64,000 nucleotides of DNA from Bacteroidota bacterium (GTDB taxonomy: Bacteria > Bacteroidota > Bacteroidia > UKL13-3): NCBI GenBank assembly GCA_027487835.1, contig JAIYCU010000044.1, forward strand, positions 124,001 through 188,000, given 5' to 3'. The notes beneath the pieces are model-generated. The model was not told the origin of the DNA, searched no databases, and saw nothing but the letters and a program-made list of their open reading frames with translations. Numbering within the stretch: position 1 is the stretch's first letter; the number at the start of each line of letters is the position of its first letter. Both the position numbers and the translations under genes were made by a program. Below are positions 35,037 to 42,635 of this stretch, piece after piece.

Positions 35037-35990
35037 TTAAAAGCTAATCTTGTTTTTTATCTTACCAAGAAAGGTTCTAATTTTTCGTAGGTTTTTTAAT
35101 TTCAAAGGCTTTGATGTCTCCACCACAACTGCTTTCTTATTGCTTTTTTCAAAATTCAAATAAAAATGCTGTAACTCATCGATTTGATTTTTACTTAAGT
35201 ATGTTTGGGCCTTTTGAAAAAGGTAATAACTGTAATTTATGAAACCTGTATTAAAGGATATAAAAATTTGTTTTAATAAACTTGTTAGGTTTTTTTCTTG
35301 AGTGAAATCAAGTGTGTTCATGTCCTTGAAATAGATTGTATTACAAAAAGAAATTTCAGCTTTAGTAAATTCAAATGTAATATCCACTTTTTTCAAATAA
35401 TGTATCATTTCCATGTCAAACAATCTAAAACCATTTTTTAACATAAATGAATGGATTTCTGAAAATGTAGGTTGGTTTTCATAGAAGTAATAGAATTCTG
35501 TTTCAATTTCTAAAAACAAAACGTCATTTATATATTGATTTGCTCCGATTAAAATGTCTAATTCTGATCCTTGTGTGTCAACCTTTAGAATATCTATTTT
35601 CCTCCCATCTATTTTGGCAATATTTTCAATTGTGGTTGATGTGCATTCGTATTCTCCTACAATATCAAATCTTTCAGGATTTAAAAACTCGTTTAGATAA
35701 TTTCTATTAGGTTTTAGAATTGAAGAACAATTTTGTTTGCGACAAACATTGATTTTAATTGTTTCTTCTTTGCCGCTTAAAGCAGTATTGTAGTATTTTT
35801 CATTGCTTTTTTTTCTTGAAACTAGTTTTTCGTATTCAGTCTTGTCTGGTTCAAAGCCAATTATTTGAATGAAATCATAATCCCAAATGCTGTTAGGCCC
35901 ACCTTCAGCGCCTATATCATAAAGGGTGATTTCTTTTAAACCTATGCTTGTTAAGATATTATATAATTTAATACTATCGGATTTGTTCAT
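35037..35990 (-). CDS. FkbM-family SAM-dependent methyltransferase
   Basis: A 317-residue protein on the strand opposite to most of the locus. The SAM-binding segment YDIGAEGGPNSIW with an acidic strand end FEPDKTEYEKLV, and DILKVDTQGSELDILIGA (about residues 132-149), match the FkbM methyltransferase family that O-methylates sugars and polyketides. The C-terminal third (about 215-317) is a helical extension of unknown role. It could methylate the surface glycan made by the neighbours (inference). Its opposite orientation breaks the locus into two plus-strand transcripts (29877-35028 and 36121-38591). Confidence 0.85.
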   Translation of the reverse strand: MNKSDSIKLYNILTSIGLKEITLYDIGAEGGPNSIWDYDFIQIIGFEPDKTEYEKLVSRKKSNEKYYNTALSGKEETIKINVCRKQNCSSILKPNRNYLNEFLNPERFDIVGEYECTSTTIENIAKIDGRKIDILKVDTQGSELDILIGANQYINDVLFLEIETEFYYFYENQPTFSEIHSFMLKNGFRLFDMEMIHYLKKVDITFEFTKAEISFCNTIYFKDMNTLDFTQEKNLTSLLKQIFISFNTGFINYSYYLFQKAQTYLSKNQIDELQHFYLNFEKSNKKAVVVETSKPLKLKNLRKIRTFLGKIKNKISF

Positions 35991-36120
35991 TTAGTTTATT
36001 GATTATTTTGTTTAATAGTGTAATTTAGTACAAAAATAAAGTCAAAAACACTCATTCAAGTCATATATTTGAATAATTTGTTTAAGCTTAATTTAATGAG
36101 GCAGGGTAAGATAAAAAGAT

Positions 36121-36864
36121 ATGAGAAGAAAAGTTGAAATTGGTTCGTGGGTTACCCTAGGACATATGGGAATAACGGAGGTGATGGCTGGGGCTGGTTT
36201 CGATTGGCTTTGTATTGATGTAGAACATAGTGTAATCGATTATTATGCATTACAGGTTTTGATTTCCTCAATTCAATTTAAAAAATGCAGGGCTTATGTT
36301 CGGGTAGGGGCAAATGATGCTACCATAATAAAACGTGTTTTGGACGCAGGTGCTGATGGAATTATTTGTCCAATGATTAACAATGCAATTGAAGCAAAGT
36401 TACTTGTTAGCAATGTTAAGTATCCACCTCATGGAAATAGAGGTGTTGGTTTAGCTAGGGCCCAAAATTATGGTTTGGATAATGGTTTCGAAACCTACAA
36501 AGACTCTAAGGCAAAAGAAGTTATTATTATTGCACAAATAGAACATTATAAAGCAATACAAGAATTAGAGCAAATTATTGAAGTTGAAGGATTAGATGGA
36601 ACCTTTATTGGGCCTTACGACCTTTCAGGTTCTTTAGGAAAGCCTGGGCAATATGATGATAATGATGTAAAAATGATGTTATTAAAATATGAATCTATTG
36701 CTTCCTTATCCGATAAATATATGGGCTTTCATGTTATAAATCCTGATGCAGAATTAGTAAATGAAAAAATAAGTAAGGGGTATAATTTTATAGCATTTAG
36801 TATCGATACCCTTTTCTTAGGTTCATTGTGTAGAAGTGAAATGCAAAAAGTTAATAAATTTTAA
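36121..36864 (+). CDS. HpcH/HpaI-family class II aldolase
   Basis: A 247-residue aldolase of the family that condenses or cleaves pyruvate (or oxaloacetate) with an aldehyde to give a 4-hydroxy-2-oxo acid, i.e. the 3-deoxy-2-ulosonate skeleton. Expected active-site residues are in place: His36 (DVEHS), Arg61 (VRVG), Glu141 (AQIE, metal), Asp167 (IGPYDLSGSLG, metal). The gene is followed after 1 bp by a CMP-Kdo-synthetase-like gene, which makes an anabolic role likely. That is unusual, because characterised members are mostly degradative. The sugar acceptor is unknown. Confidence 0.9.
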   Translation: MRRKVEIGSWVTLGHMGITEVMAGAGFDWLCIDVEHSVIDYYALQVLISSIQFKKCRAYVRVGANDATIIKRVLDAGADGIICPMINNAIEAKLLVSNVKYPPHGNRGVGLARAQNYGLDNGFETYKDSKAKEVIIIAQIEHYKAIQELEQIIEVEGLDGTFIGPYDLSGSLGKPGQYDDNDVKMMLLKYESIASLSDKYMGFHVINPDAELVNEKISKGYNFIAFSIDTLFLGSLCRSEMQKVNKF

Positions 36865-36865
36865 T

Positions 36866-37654
36866 ATGAATATAATTGCTGTTATTCCAGCTCGTATGGA
36901 TTCATCTCGTTTTCCAGGTAAGCCTATGAAGCTAATTCATGGCATTCCAATGATTGGTCATTGTTATTTTAGAAGTAAAATGAGTAGCATTATTAATGAT
37001 GTTTATGTAGCAACTTGCGATCAAATTATTTTTGATTATATAACGTCAATTGGAGGAAAGGCTATAATGACAGCGAATACCCACGAAAGAGCCTCAGATA
37101 GAGCCGCAGAGGCTATGTTGATAATAGAAAAACAGCTCGGTATAAAGGTTGATGTCGTTGTGATGATTCAAGGCGATGAACCAATGACCTATCCAGAAAT
37201 GATTGATGAAGCTGTTGCCCCGTTATTAAAAGATAAACATGTTAAAATAACTAATTTAGTGGCAGATATTGAAACTGTAGAGGAATTTGAAGACCCAAAT
37301 GAAGTAAAAGTTGTACTAGATAAAAACTCAAATGCACTTTACTTTTCCCGAGAACCTATTCCATCCAGAAGAAAAGGTGTACTTGATGTTCCCATGAAAA
37401 AACAAGTTTGTATTATCCCTTTTAAAAGGGACTTTTTATTAGAATATAACGATTGGAGTCAAACCCCGTTAGAGATAATAGAGTCTGTTGATATGATGAG
37501 AATAATTGAAAATGGCCAAAGTATCAAAATGATTCATACAAGCTATAAAACTAAAGCAGTGGATACTTTGCAAGATTTATTGCAGGTGGAAAAATTGATG
37601 AAAAATGATAGCTTGCTAAAATTGTATGGAAGACCCAATCCCAGCCTCAACTAG
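36866..37654 (+). CDS. CMP-3-deoxy-ulosonate cytidylyltransferase (KdsB-like)
   Basis: A 262-residue enzyme from MNIIAVIPARMDSSRF. An earlier in-frame ATG at 36836 lies inside the aldolase gene and gives a non-homologous tail. Motifs of CMP-Kdo synthetase are clear: PARMDSSRFPGKPM (residues 8-21), IQGDEPM (101-107), LYFSREPIP (158-166) and VDTLQDLLQVE near the end. It activates a 3-deoxy-ulosonic acid with CTP. It differs from housekeeping KdsB at sugar-proximal places: the region usually reading HLGIYGYR is QVCIIPFKR. The substrate may thus not be Kdo. It follows the aldolase by 1 bp, strongly coupling the two steps. Confidence 0.87.
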   Translation: MNIIAVIPARMDSSRFPGKPMKLIHGIPMIGHCYFRSKMSSIINDVYVATCDQIIFDYITSIGGKAIMTANTHERASDRAAEAMLIIEKQLGIKVDVVVMIQGDEPMTYPEMIDEAVAPLLKDKHVKITNLVADIETVEEFEDPNEVKVVLDKNSNALYFSREPIPSRRKGVLDVPMKKQVCIIPFKRDFLLEYNDWSQTPLEIIESVDMMRIIENGQSIKMIHTSYKTKAVDTLQDLLQVEKLMKNDSLLKLYGRPNPSLN

Positions 37655-37694
37655 AATTTAATTCAATATTCTCTTCTAAACATTTGTTTTATTT

Positions 37695-38591
37695 ATGAAA
37701 GTAACACTTTATTTAATGACCCAAAAAGGTTATGAAGTATTAAAGGCATTAATTCAAAACAAATTTATTGAGTTAGTATCTGAGGTTATTATTGGAAGAG
37801 ATAAGCATATTCAAAAGGATTATGCTGATGATTTAATATCTATTTGTAAATCAAATAACATCAAATTTTATGAACGTAACAGCGGATTTATTTCGGAATC
37901 TGACTATGAAATTGCAATTTCTTGGCGTTGGCTAATTTCGCCAAAACCTCTTTCGAAATTGATAGTGTTACACGATTCAATTCTGCCTAAATATCGAGGC
38001 TTTGCACCGTTAGTAAATATGTTAATCAATAAGGAAACAGAAATTGGTGTTTCAGCAATCTTTGCCTCAGAAGAATATGATACTGGGGAAATAATTTCCC
38101 AATCTTCAACCCAAATAGAATACCCTATTACAATTGCAGAGGCAATAGACTTGATTACTAAGAACTATGTAGAAGTTATAATTAATATTTTCACTGGTTT
38201 TGTTAATGGTTTTGAAATTTCACCTATAAAACAAAACGAGGAATTAGCTACCTACAGTTTATGGCTTAATGAAGATGATTATTTAATTAACTGGAAAAAA
38301 GATGCCAATGAAATCCTTAGACTAATAAATGCGGTTTCATTTCCATATAAAGGAGCATCCACATTTATTAATGGGAAACAAAAGGTTAGAATAATTGAAG
38401 CTGAGTTAGAGCCAGATGTTAAAATAGAAAATCGTTCAGAGGGGAAAGTGATATTTGTAAGAAATCAATTCCCTATTGTAGTTTGCGGGTCGGGTTTAAT
38501 TCGACTAAAAAAGGTATATGATGAGGAAACTGGGTCCGAAATTATACCTTTAAAAAACTTCAGAGTAAAATTTTCTTCTCAACTATGTTAA
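37695..38591 (+). CDS. Formyltransferase-fold protein (sugar N-formyltransferase-like) lacking the catalytic Asn
   Basis: A 298-residue protein with the N10-formyl-THF transferase fold. The loop VLHDSILPKYRGFAP (residues 91-105) and EEYDTGEII (126-134) align with the Asn-x-His ... Asp triad of methionyl-tRNA and sugar formyltransferases. His93 and Asp129 are present at the standard 36-residue spacing, but the Asn position is Val91. The C-terminal subdomain (about 205-298) resembles the FMT_C barrel. It may formylate an amino sugar of the locus or have changed chemistry (inference). The 3' end overlaps the converging membrane gene by 4 bp. Confidence 0.78.
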   Translation: MKVTLYLMTQKGYEVLKALIQNKFIELVSEVIIGRDKHIQKDYADDLISICKSNNIKFYERNSGFISESDYEIAISWRWLISPKPLSKLIVLHDSILPKYRGFAPLVNMLINKETEIGVSAIFASEEYDTGEIISQSSTQIEYPITIAEAIDLITKNYVEVIINIFTGFVNGFEISPIKQNEELATYSLWLNEDDYLINWKKDANEILRLINAVSFPYKGASTFINGKQKVRIIEAELEPDVKIENRSEGKVIFVRNQFPIVVCGSGLIRLKKVYDEETGSEIIPLKNFRVKFSSQLC

Positions 38592-40198
38592 TTCATTAAA
38601 GGTAATACGGCTTCTGGAGCTTTACTTTCAAAGCTAATCTTTACGTAGTCATCGGAATTCAAATAGAAAGAATTTCTGTTAGTATAATAATGCAGTACAT
38701 CCCTCATAATTTTAAAGTAGTTGTTCCTATACTCAAATTGCATAATCATAGTTGAACAGGTTCCATCCGGTGTAAAATCTTTCATGTTACAATTAGTTAA
38801 GGCATGGTTTTCTATTCGAAATTTTACAAATTGACTAAGATTACTTTTTCCAAGTTTACCTGCAACGAAATTTTCATCAATAAAAAGTTTGTCTTCTTTT
38901 CCTTTAATTAATTTATACATACCGTTCAGTTCATAAAACCTAAAATTGCTAAAATAATCATCCCTTCTGTCTTTCTTGTATTCAACGTATATCACTTTTG
39001 AACTCAAACTGTTGTTTTCTTTAATATAATGCATAATTATTTCTTGTGAAAGCCATCTTCGCATTTGCTTAAACTGTAAACTAACATGTACTGAACTTAG
39101 CAAAAATAAAAAAATGCAAAATACCATCATATGATGTTTTGACTTCACTAATCTGGTGATTGCAAAAAATATCAAAATCGAAACGCCAAAATTTAATAAT
39201 AATTGGTGTCTTGTATCATAATCTTCAAAACTTGGGGCCTTACCTACAAGCAAGTATGGAGTTAATGACAGAGTAATCATTAGCAGACTTAACCAAAACC
39301 ATTCTTTTTTTATGCTATCGAAAGATATGCTTTTTACAACTTGCATCTTTTTAAAACTACTGCTAAAAATTAGTATTGCCAAGAAAATAACCATAATAAC
39401 CAACCAACTATATGGATGCTCAAATAATAGTTGCATAATTCCAATAATATTGGCATTAATACTTTTAAATATGTCAATTGGAAGTGCGATTATGTTGCTT
39501 AACTTGATTTCGTTGTATTCACTATAAAGTTTTATTGGATGAAAATATTTCTGACGGATAAACCAAAAAAGTACAGGAATTGAAAAGAACAAAAAGTTTG
39601 TTTTTAACATGATCATCCATTTTTTAAAGTCAAATAGTGGATTGTTTTTGATCAATATATGCAGTAAAATTAGTGAATATAATAGCAACAATGAGTTAGT
39701 GAAAAAGGAGAAATAGAATAGTGGTAGAGATAAATACCTATATAAATCACTCTTTATTAAATCACTTTTGAAGTACATAAAGCAAGCCAAAAGAAAAATG
39801 AATAATGAAACCGTATATGGCAAGCATATCATAGTTATTCTTGCTAGATTATAAGGCAAGGCAATAAAAATTAAAGCAATAAAAAATGAGTTTTTCGGGG
39901 TGAAAAGTTTTGAAATTATTAATATTTTATGAAACAATAATGCTGACGAAATAGTAAGTATTAAAGAAACAATTCGATAACTTAAAACTGGATTTGGTAA
40001 GCTATTTAAAAAACTATGTATGTGATAGCTGCCACCATAAAACCCGCCATTTCCAATAAATTGGTCTTTGATTCCTTGATCCGACATGTTGAATAGGGTC
40101 CAATCATCCCAAAATACACCTAAATTAACAACATTTAGAAGGTTTATAATTATGGTAAAAAGAACTAAAAATAATAGATTAAATGTATTGTTCTTCAT
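38588..40198 (-). CDS. Polytopic membrane protein, possible lipid-sugar glycosyltransferase
   Basis: A 536-residue protein with about 11-12 membrane helices in the first 390 residues and a soluble C-terminal domain. Asp pairs early on (VFWDDWTLF, near residue 30) resemble the DD/DE motif in the first periplasmic loop of GT-C/GT39-type enzymes that use polyprenyl-phosphate sugars, but no family is assured. It is the last gene of the AT-rich locus, in opposite orientation. An acceptor- or lipid-linked transfer or a flippase-type role is possible. No Wzx or Wzy gene is seen in this window. Confidence 0.6.
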   Translation of the reverse strand: MKNNTFNLLFLVLFTIIINLLNVVNLGVFWDDWTLFNMSDQGIKDQFIGNGGFYGGSYHIHSFLNSLPNPVLSYRIVSLILTISSALLFHKILIISKLFTPKNSFFIALIFIALPYNLARITMICLPYTVSLFIFLLACFMYFKSDLIKSDLYRYLSLPLFYFSFFTNSLLLLYSLILLHILIKNNPLFDFKKWMIMLKTNFLFFSIPVLFWFIRQKYFHPIKLYSEYNEIKLSNIIALPIDIFKSINANIIGIMQLLFEHPYSWLVIMVIFLAILIFSSSFKKMQVVKSISFDSIKKEWFWLSLLMITLSLTPYLLVGKAPSFEDYDTRHQLLLNFGVSILIFFAITRLVKSKHHMMVFCIFLFLLSSVHVSLQFKQMRRWLSQEIIMHYIKENNSLSSKVIYVEYKKDRRDDYFSNFRFYELNGMYKLIKGKEDKLFIDENFVAGKLGKSNLSQFVKFRIENHALTNCNMKDFTPDGTCSTMIMQFEYRNNYFKIMRDVLHYYTNRNSFYLNSDDYVKISFESKAPEAVLPLMN

Positions 40199-40250
40199 TG
40201 GTAAATGTTTAATCTCAAAAGTAAAGTTTATTTCAATATTACCTAATTCT

Positions 40251-41510
40251 TCAATTTTCCTTTTTAGTTTTTCCTTTAAAAATCAACCTTAATGAACTAT
40301 CGCTTGAGAAATAGGCCCAACTCCAGTGGATTAAAATAATTAGCTTATTTCTTACACTTAAAATCAGCATGAGGTGTAAAAACATCCAAACCAACCAAGC
40401 TACAAATCCTTTAAATCTCATAAAGGGTAAGTCAACCACGGCTTTGTTTTTTCCTATGGTAGCCATCGACCCTAAATCTAAGTATTCATAGGCATTTATG
40501 GGTTTCTTATGAACCATTCGCTTTAGGTTTTTTGCAAGGTTGCTGGCCTGATTAATGGCAACATTAGCCACTTGTGGATGACCTTTTGGATAGCTAGATG
40601 TTTCCATATAAGATATGTCACCAATGGCATATATGTCATCATGATTCAAAATGGTATTGTATCTATCCACTTTATACCTGGCATTGGGCAAATAGGCATC
40701 AGGATTTAATCCAGGCAATATATTTCCGCTTACGCCTGCGGCCCAAATTAAGGTTTTAGTTGTCAGTTTTTCACCAGAACTAAGAATGGCATCTAGGCCA
40801 TCATACGACTTTACAAAAGTTTGAGTGATAATCTCTACGCCCATGCTTTTTAAATAGGATTGTGAAGCTTGTTTAGCCAATTCACTCATATTGTTTAAGG
40901 TATTGGCGCTTCCTTCTACCAATATCACGCGCATTTTTGCTGGGTCTAATTGCGGATATTCTTCAGGCAATACACGTTTAATTATTTCACTAAAGGCCCC
41001 AGCAAGTTCTACTCCTGTTGGTCCGCCTCCAACTATAACAATATTGTTTCTAGGGTCATCCGCAAGATGTAGTTGTGAAGATAAAGTTTCAAAGATGGTT
41101 AGTAGATGATTCCTTACTTGGATGGCTTCAGTGGTAGATTTAAGGGTTAATGCATGTTGCTCTATTTGTGCATTGTTAAAAAAGTTTGTTTTACATCCTG
41201 TGGCAATAACTAGTTTATCATAAGATATCGCTTCGGTTTCGGTTTGAACCAAACGCGACTCAGTATTTATGTGAAGGACGGTTCCCATTTTTACCGAGAT
41301 GTGTTTTTTATTTCTAAAAATATTTCGGATAGGAAATGAAATCGATGAAGGTTCTAATTGTGCAGCGGCAACTTGATAAAAGAGTGGTTGAAATTGATGG
41401 TGATTTAATTTGTCAATTAAAACAATATCAAACAATTTTTCATCTAAGTTTTTGGCTAGTGATAAACCTGCAAAGCCAGCGCCTAAAATGACTATTTTTT
41501 GCTTGTCCAT
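40251..41510 (-). CDS. ndh: Type II NADH:quinone oxidoreductase
   Basis: About 419 residues starting at MDKQKIVILGAGFAG; an upstream ATG at 41543 lies inside the preceding gene. Two dinucleotide sites are visible: FAD GAGFAGLSLAKNL near the N-terminus and NADH IVIVGGGPTGVELAGAF (about 168-184). The family motif AAAQLEPSSISFPIR matches the quinone-interaction region, and the C-terminal hydrophobic helices (about 365-400) anchor it to the membrane. It feeds electrons from NADH to quinone without pumping, and so supplies the quinol pool oxidised by alternative complex III in this window. It starts 4 bp after the DUF2007 stop. Confidence 0.93.
   Translation of the reverse strand: MDKQKIVILGAGFAGLSLAKNLDEKLFDIVLIDKLNHHQFQPLFYQVAAAQLEPSSISFPIRNIFRNKKHISVKMGTVLHINTESRLVQTETEAISYDKLVIATGCKTNFFNNAQIEQHALTLKSTTEAIQVRNHLLTIFETLSSQLHLADDPRNNIVIVGGGPTGVELAGAFSEIIKRVLPEEYPQLDPAKMRVILVEGSANTLNNMSELAKQASQSYLKSMGVEIITQTFVKSYDGLDAILSSGEKLTTKTLIWAAGVSGNILPGLNPDAYLPNARYKVDRYNTILNHDDIYAIGDISYMETSSYPKGHPQVANVAINQASNLAKNLKRMVHKKPINAYEYLDLGSMATIGKNKAVVDLPFMRFKGFVAWLVWMFLHLMLILSVRNKLIILIHWSWAYFSSDSSLRLIFKGKTKKEN
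41241..41250 (+). repeat. GGTTTGAACC motif, copy 7
   Basis: Exact copy in ndh with flanks TTTC and AAAC; the coding strand reads Val-Gln-Thr. Confidence 0.9.
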
Positions 41511-41514
41511 AAAA

Positions 41515-41748
41515 TTAAATTGGATTGTTTTGAGTGGCTTCAAAGTCTTGTAATACCTGCATGGCTTTTTCTACATCTTCCTCCAATACCTGCACTTTTA
41601 TGCCCCCAATGGCATTTGAGTATAGCGGGTTCATAAGAATGGTAAATTCATCTTTAATGTAAACAGGAATCCCAACTTCTTCAAGCATTCCCTTTAACAA
41701 GGTAACTTCCAATGGGTACTCAAAAGAGCGGATGGTAACTAAAGCCAT
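41515..41748 (-). CDS. DUF2007 (putative signal-transducing/PII-like) small protein
   Basis: A 77-residue protein from MALVTIRSFEYPLEVTLLKG, preferred over an ATG 45 bases upstream. The pattern is a ferredoxin-like fold with EVGIPVYIKDEFTILMNP and a final helix VEKAMQVLQDF, as in the DUF2007 family. No biochemical role is established. It sits 4 bp before ndh and is probably co-transcribed. Confidence 0.82.
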   Translation of the reverse strand: MALVTIRSFEYPLEVTLLKGMLEEVGIPVYIKDEFTILMNPLYSNAIGGIKVQVLEEDVEKAMQVLQDFEATQNNPI

Positions 41749-41833
41749 ACTAACAATAAGGTTATTAATAAAACCCCATACAATAGTAAGCAACTTATAG
41801 GCAAACTTGTTTTAAAAAAAATGTTTATTCTTC

Positions 41834-41908
41834 TCGGAATTGCGAGATTCAAACTCGCTACCCCTCGCACCCCATGCAAGTACTGCTGCCAAGATGCGAT
41901 AAATTCCA
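41834..41908 (-). tRNA. Degenerate tRNA-Pro(GGG)-like gene
   Basis: On the minus strand a 75-nt cloverleaf can be drawn. The 7-bp acceptor is TGGAATT/AATTCCG (first pair U-G). The anticodon stem CTTGC/GCGAG encloses loop ATGGGGT with anticodon GGG after U33, and the T stem GCGAG/CTCGC has loop TTTGAAT. The D loop keeps the GG pair and A14/A21. Deviations: the D stem TCGC/GCAG has a C-A mismatch, one extra base lies before the anticodon stem, position 10 is U, and T-loop C56 is U. No CCA is encoded. It is either a diverged functional tRNA-Pro or a decaying copy. No other tRNA is seen in the window. Confidence 0.55.
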
Positions 41909-41974
41909 TGTGGTTTTGCAAATACAAAAACATATATATATTTGATATAGGTAATCCATAAAAATATTGAAACT

Positions 41975-42634
41975 ATGAAACGCAATCTAAGTTTGATATT
42001 AGCGGTAACGCTTTTATTTTCCTGCTCCCCCGTTCGTCTAATTAAACCCTTAGAAAAAGGTCAAAAGGCTATCGGAGGTAATTTTGGTGGACCTATCATT
42101 GACTTTGCTGGTGCCCCCATTCCTATTCCTTATACCGCTGCTTTTTACGCTAAAGGGATTACACAAAAAACTTCGCTTTATGGCGGCCTGCATCTTACTT
42201 CCCTTGCGTTTGGCGTATTACAGGCCGAGGTGGGAACCTGCAACCAATTGTGGTCAAACCAATCCAAAACCTTAGGATTTTCAGTTTCTCCAGCCTTGCA
42301 GCTTGCCCTCGATAGATGGGATTGGAACTTTCGCTTTTGGCCACAACTCGATTGTCAATTATACAAAACTTTTACCAACCAATCTTTTGTTTATGCTGGC
42401 ATAGGGAATTGGTTTGAACCTACTCGGATGCGCCCGCACAATGAAACGCAAGAAAAGTTTTGGTTTATGCACCCTCAACTTGGATATCGCTGGGGCAAGC
42501 ATAAATGGAACTATGGCATAGAAAGCAAATGGGTTGGACCCAACCTGCCAAATAAGCCCAATGTTGCAGATTATAAAGGCATCAATGGAATGGGTGCCTT
42601 AGGTGTTTATTTTTCAATCATGAAAAGGTTTTAA
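41975..42634 (+). CDS. Hypothetical lipoprotein, beta-rich
   Basis: A 219-residue protein with lipobox LLFSC (Cys at about residue 17). The remainder alternates strand-like segments (GGNFGGPIIDFAG, TSLYGGLHLTSLAFG, FVYAGIGNWFEPTR) and ends in Phe, resembling a small outer-membrane barrel or barrel-associated lipoprotein. The family was not recognised. It lies 1 bp before the next lipoprotein gene, so the two are an operon. An exact GGTTTGAACC copy encodes WFEP at 42411-42420. Confidence 0.75.
   Translation: MKRNLSLILAVTLLFSCSPVRLIKPLEKGQKAIGGNFGGPIIDFAGAPIPIPYTAAFYAKGITQKTSLYGGLHLTSLAFGVLQAEVGTCNQLWSNQSKTLGFSVSPALQLALDRWDWNFRFWPQLDCQLYKTFTNQSFVYAGIGNWFEPTRMRPHNETQEKFWFMHPQLGYRWGKHKWNYGIESKWVGPNLPNKPNVADYKGINGMGALGVYFSIMKRF
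42411..42420 (+). repeat. GGTTTGAACC motif, copy 8
   Basis: Exact copy in the beta-rich lipoprotein gene; reads Trp-Phe-Glu-Pro. Confidence 0.9.
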
Positions 42635-42635
42635 T

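Noticed and set aside
29877-40198. Classical sialic or legionaminic acid locus
   Set aside because: No NeuB-type synthase or NeuC-type epimerase was found; only the CMP-transferase and aldolase steps fit.
41739-41933. Open frame of 64 codons on the minus strand
   Set aside because: It runs through the tRNA-Pro-like gene and has no plausible protein features.
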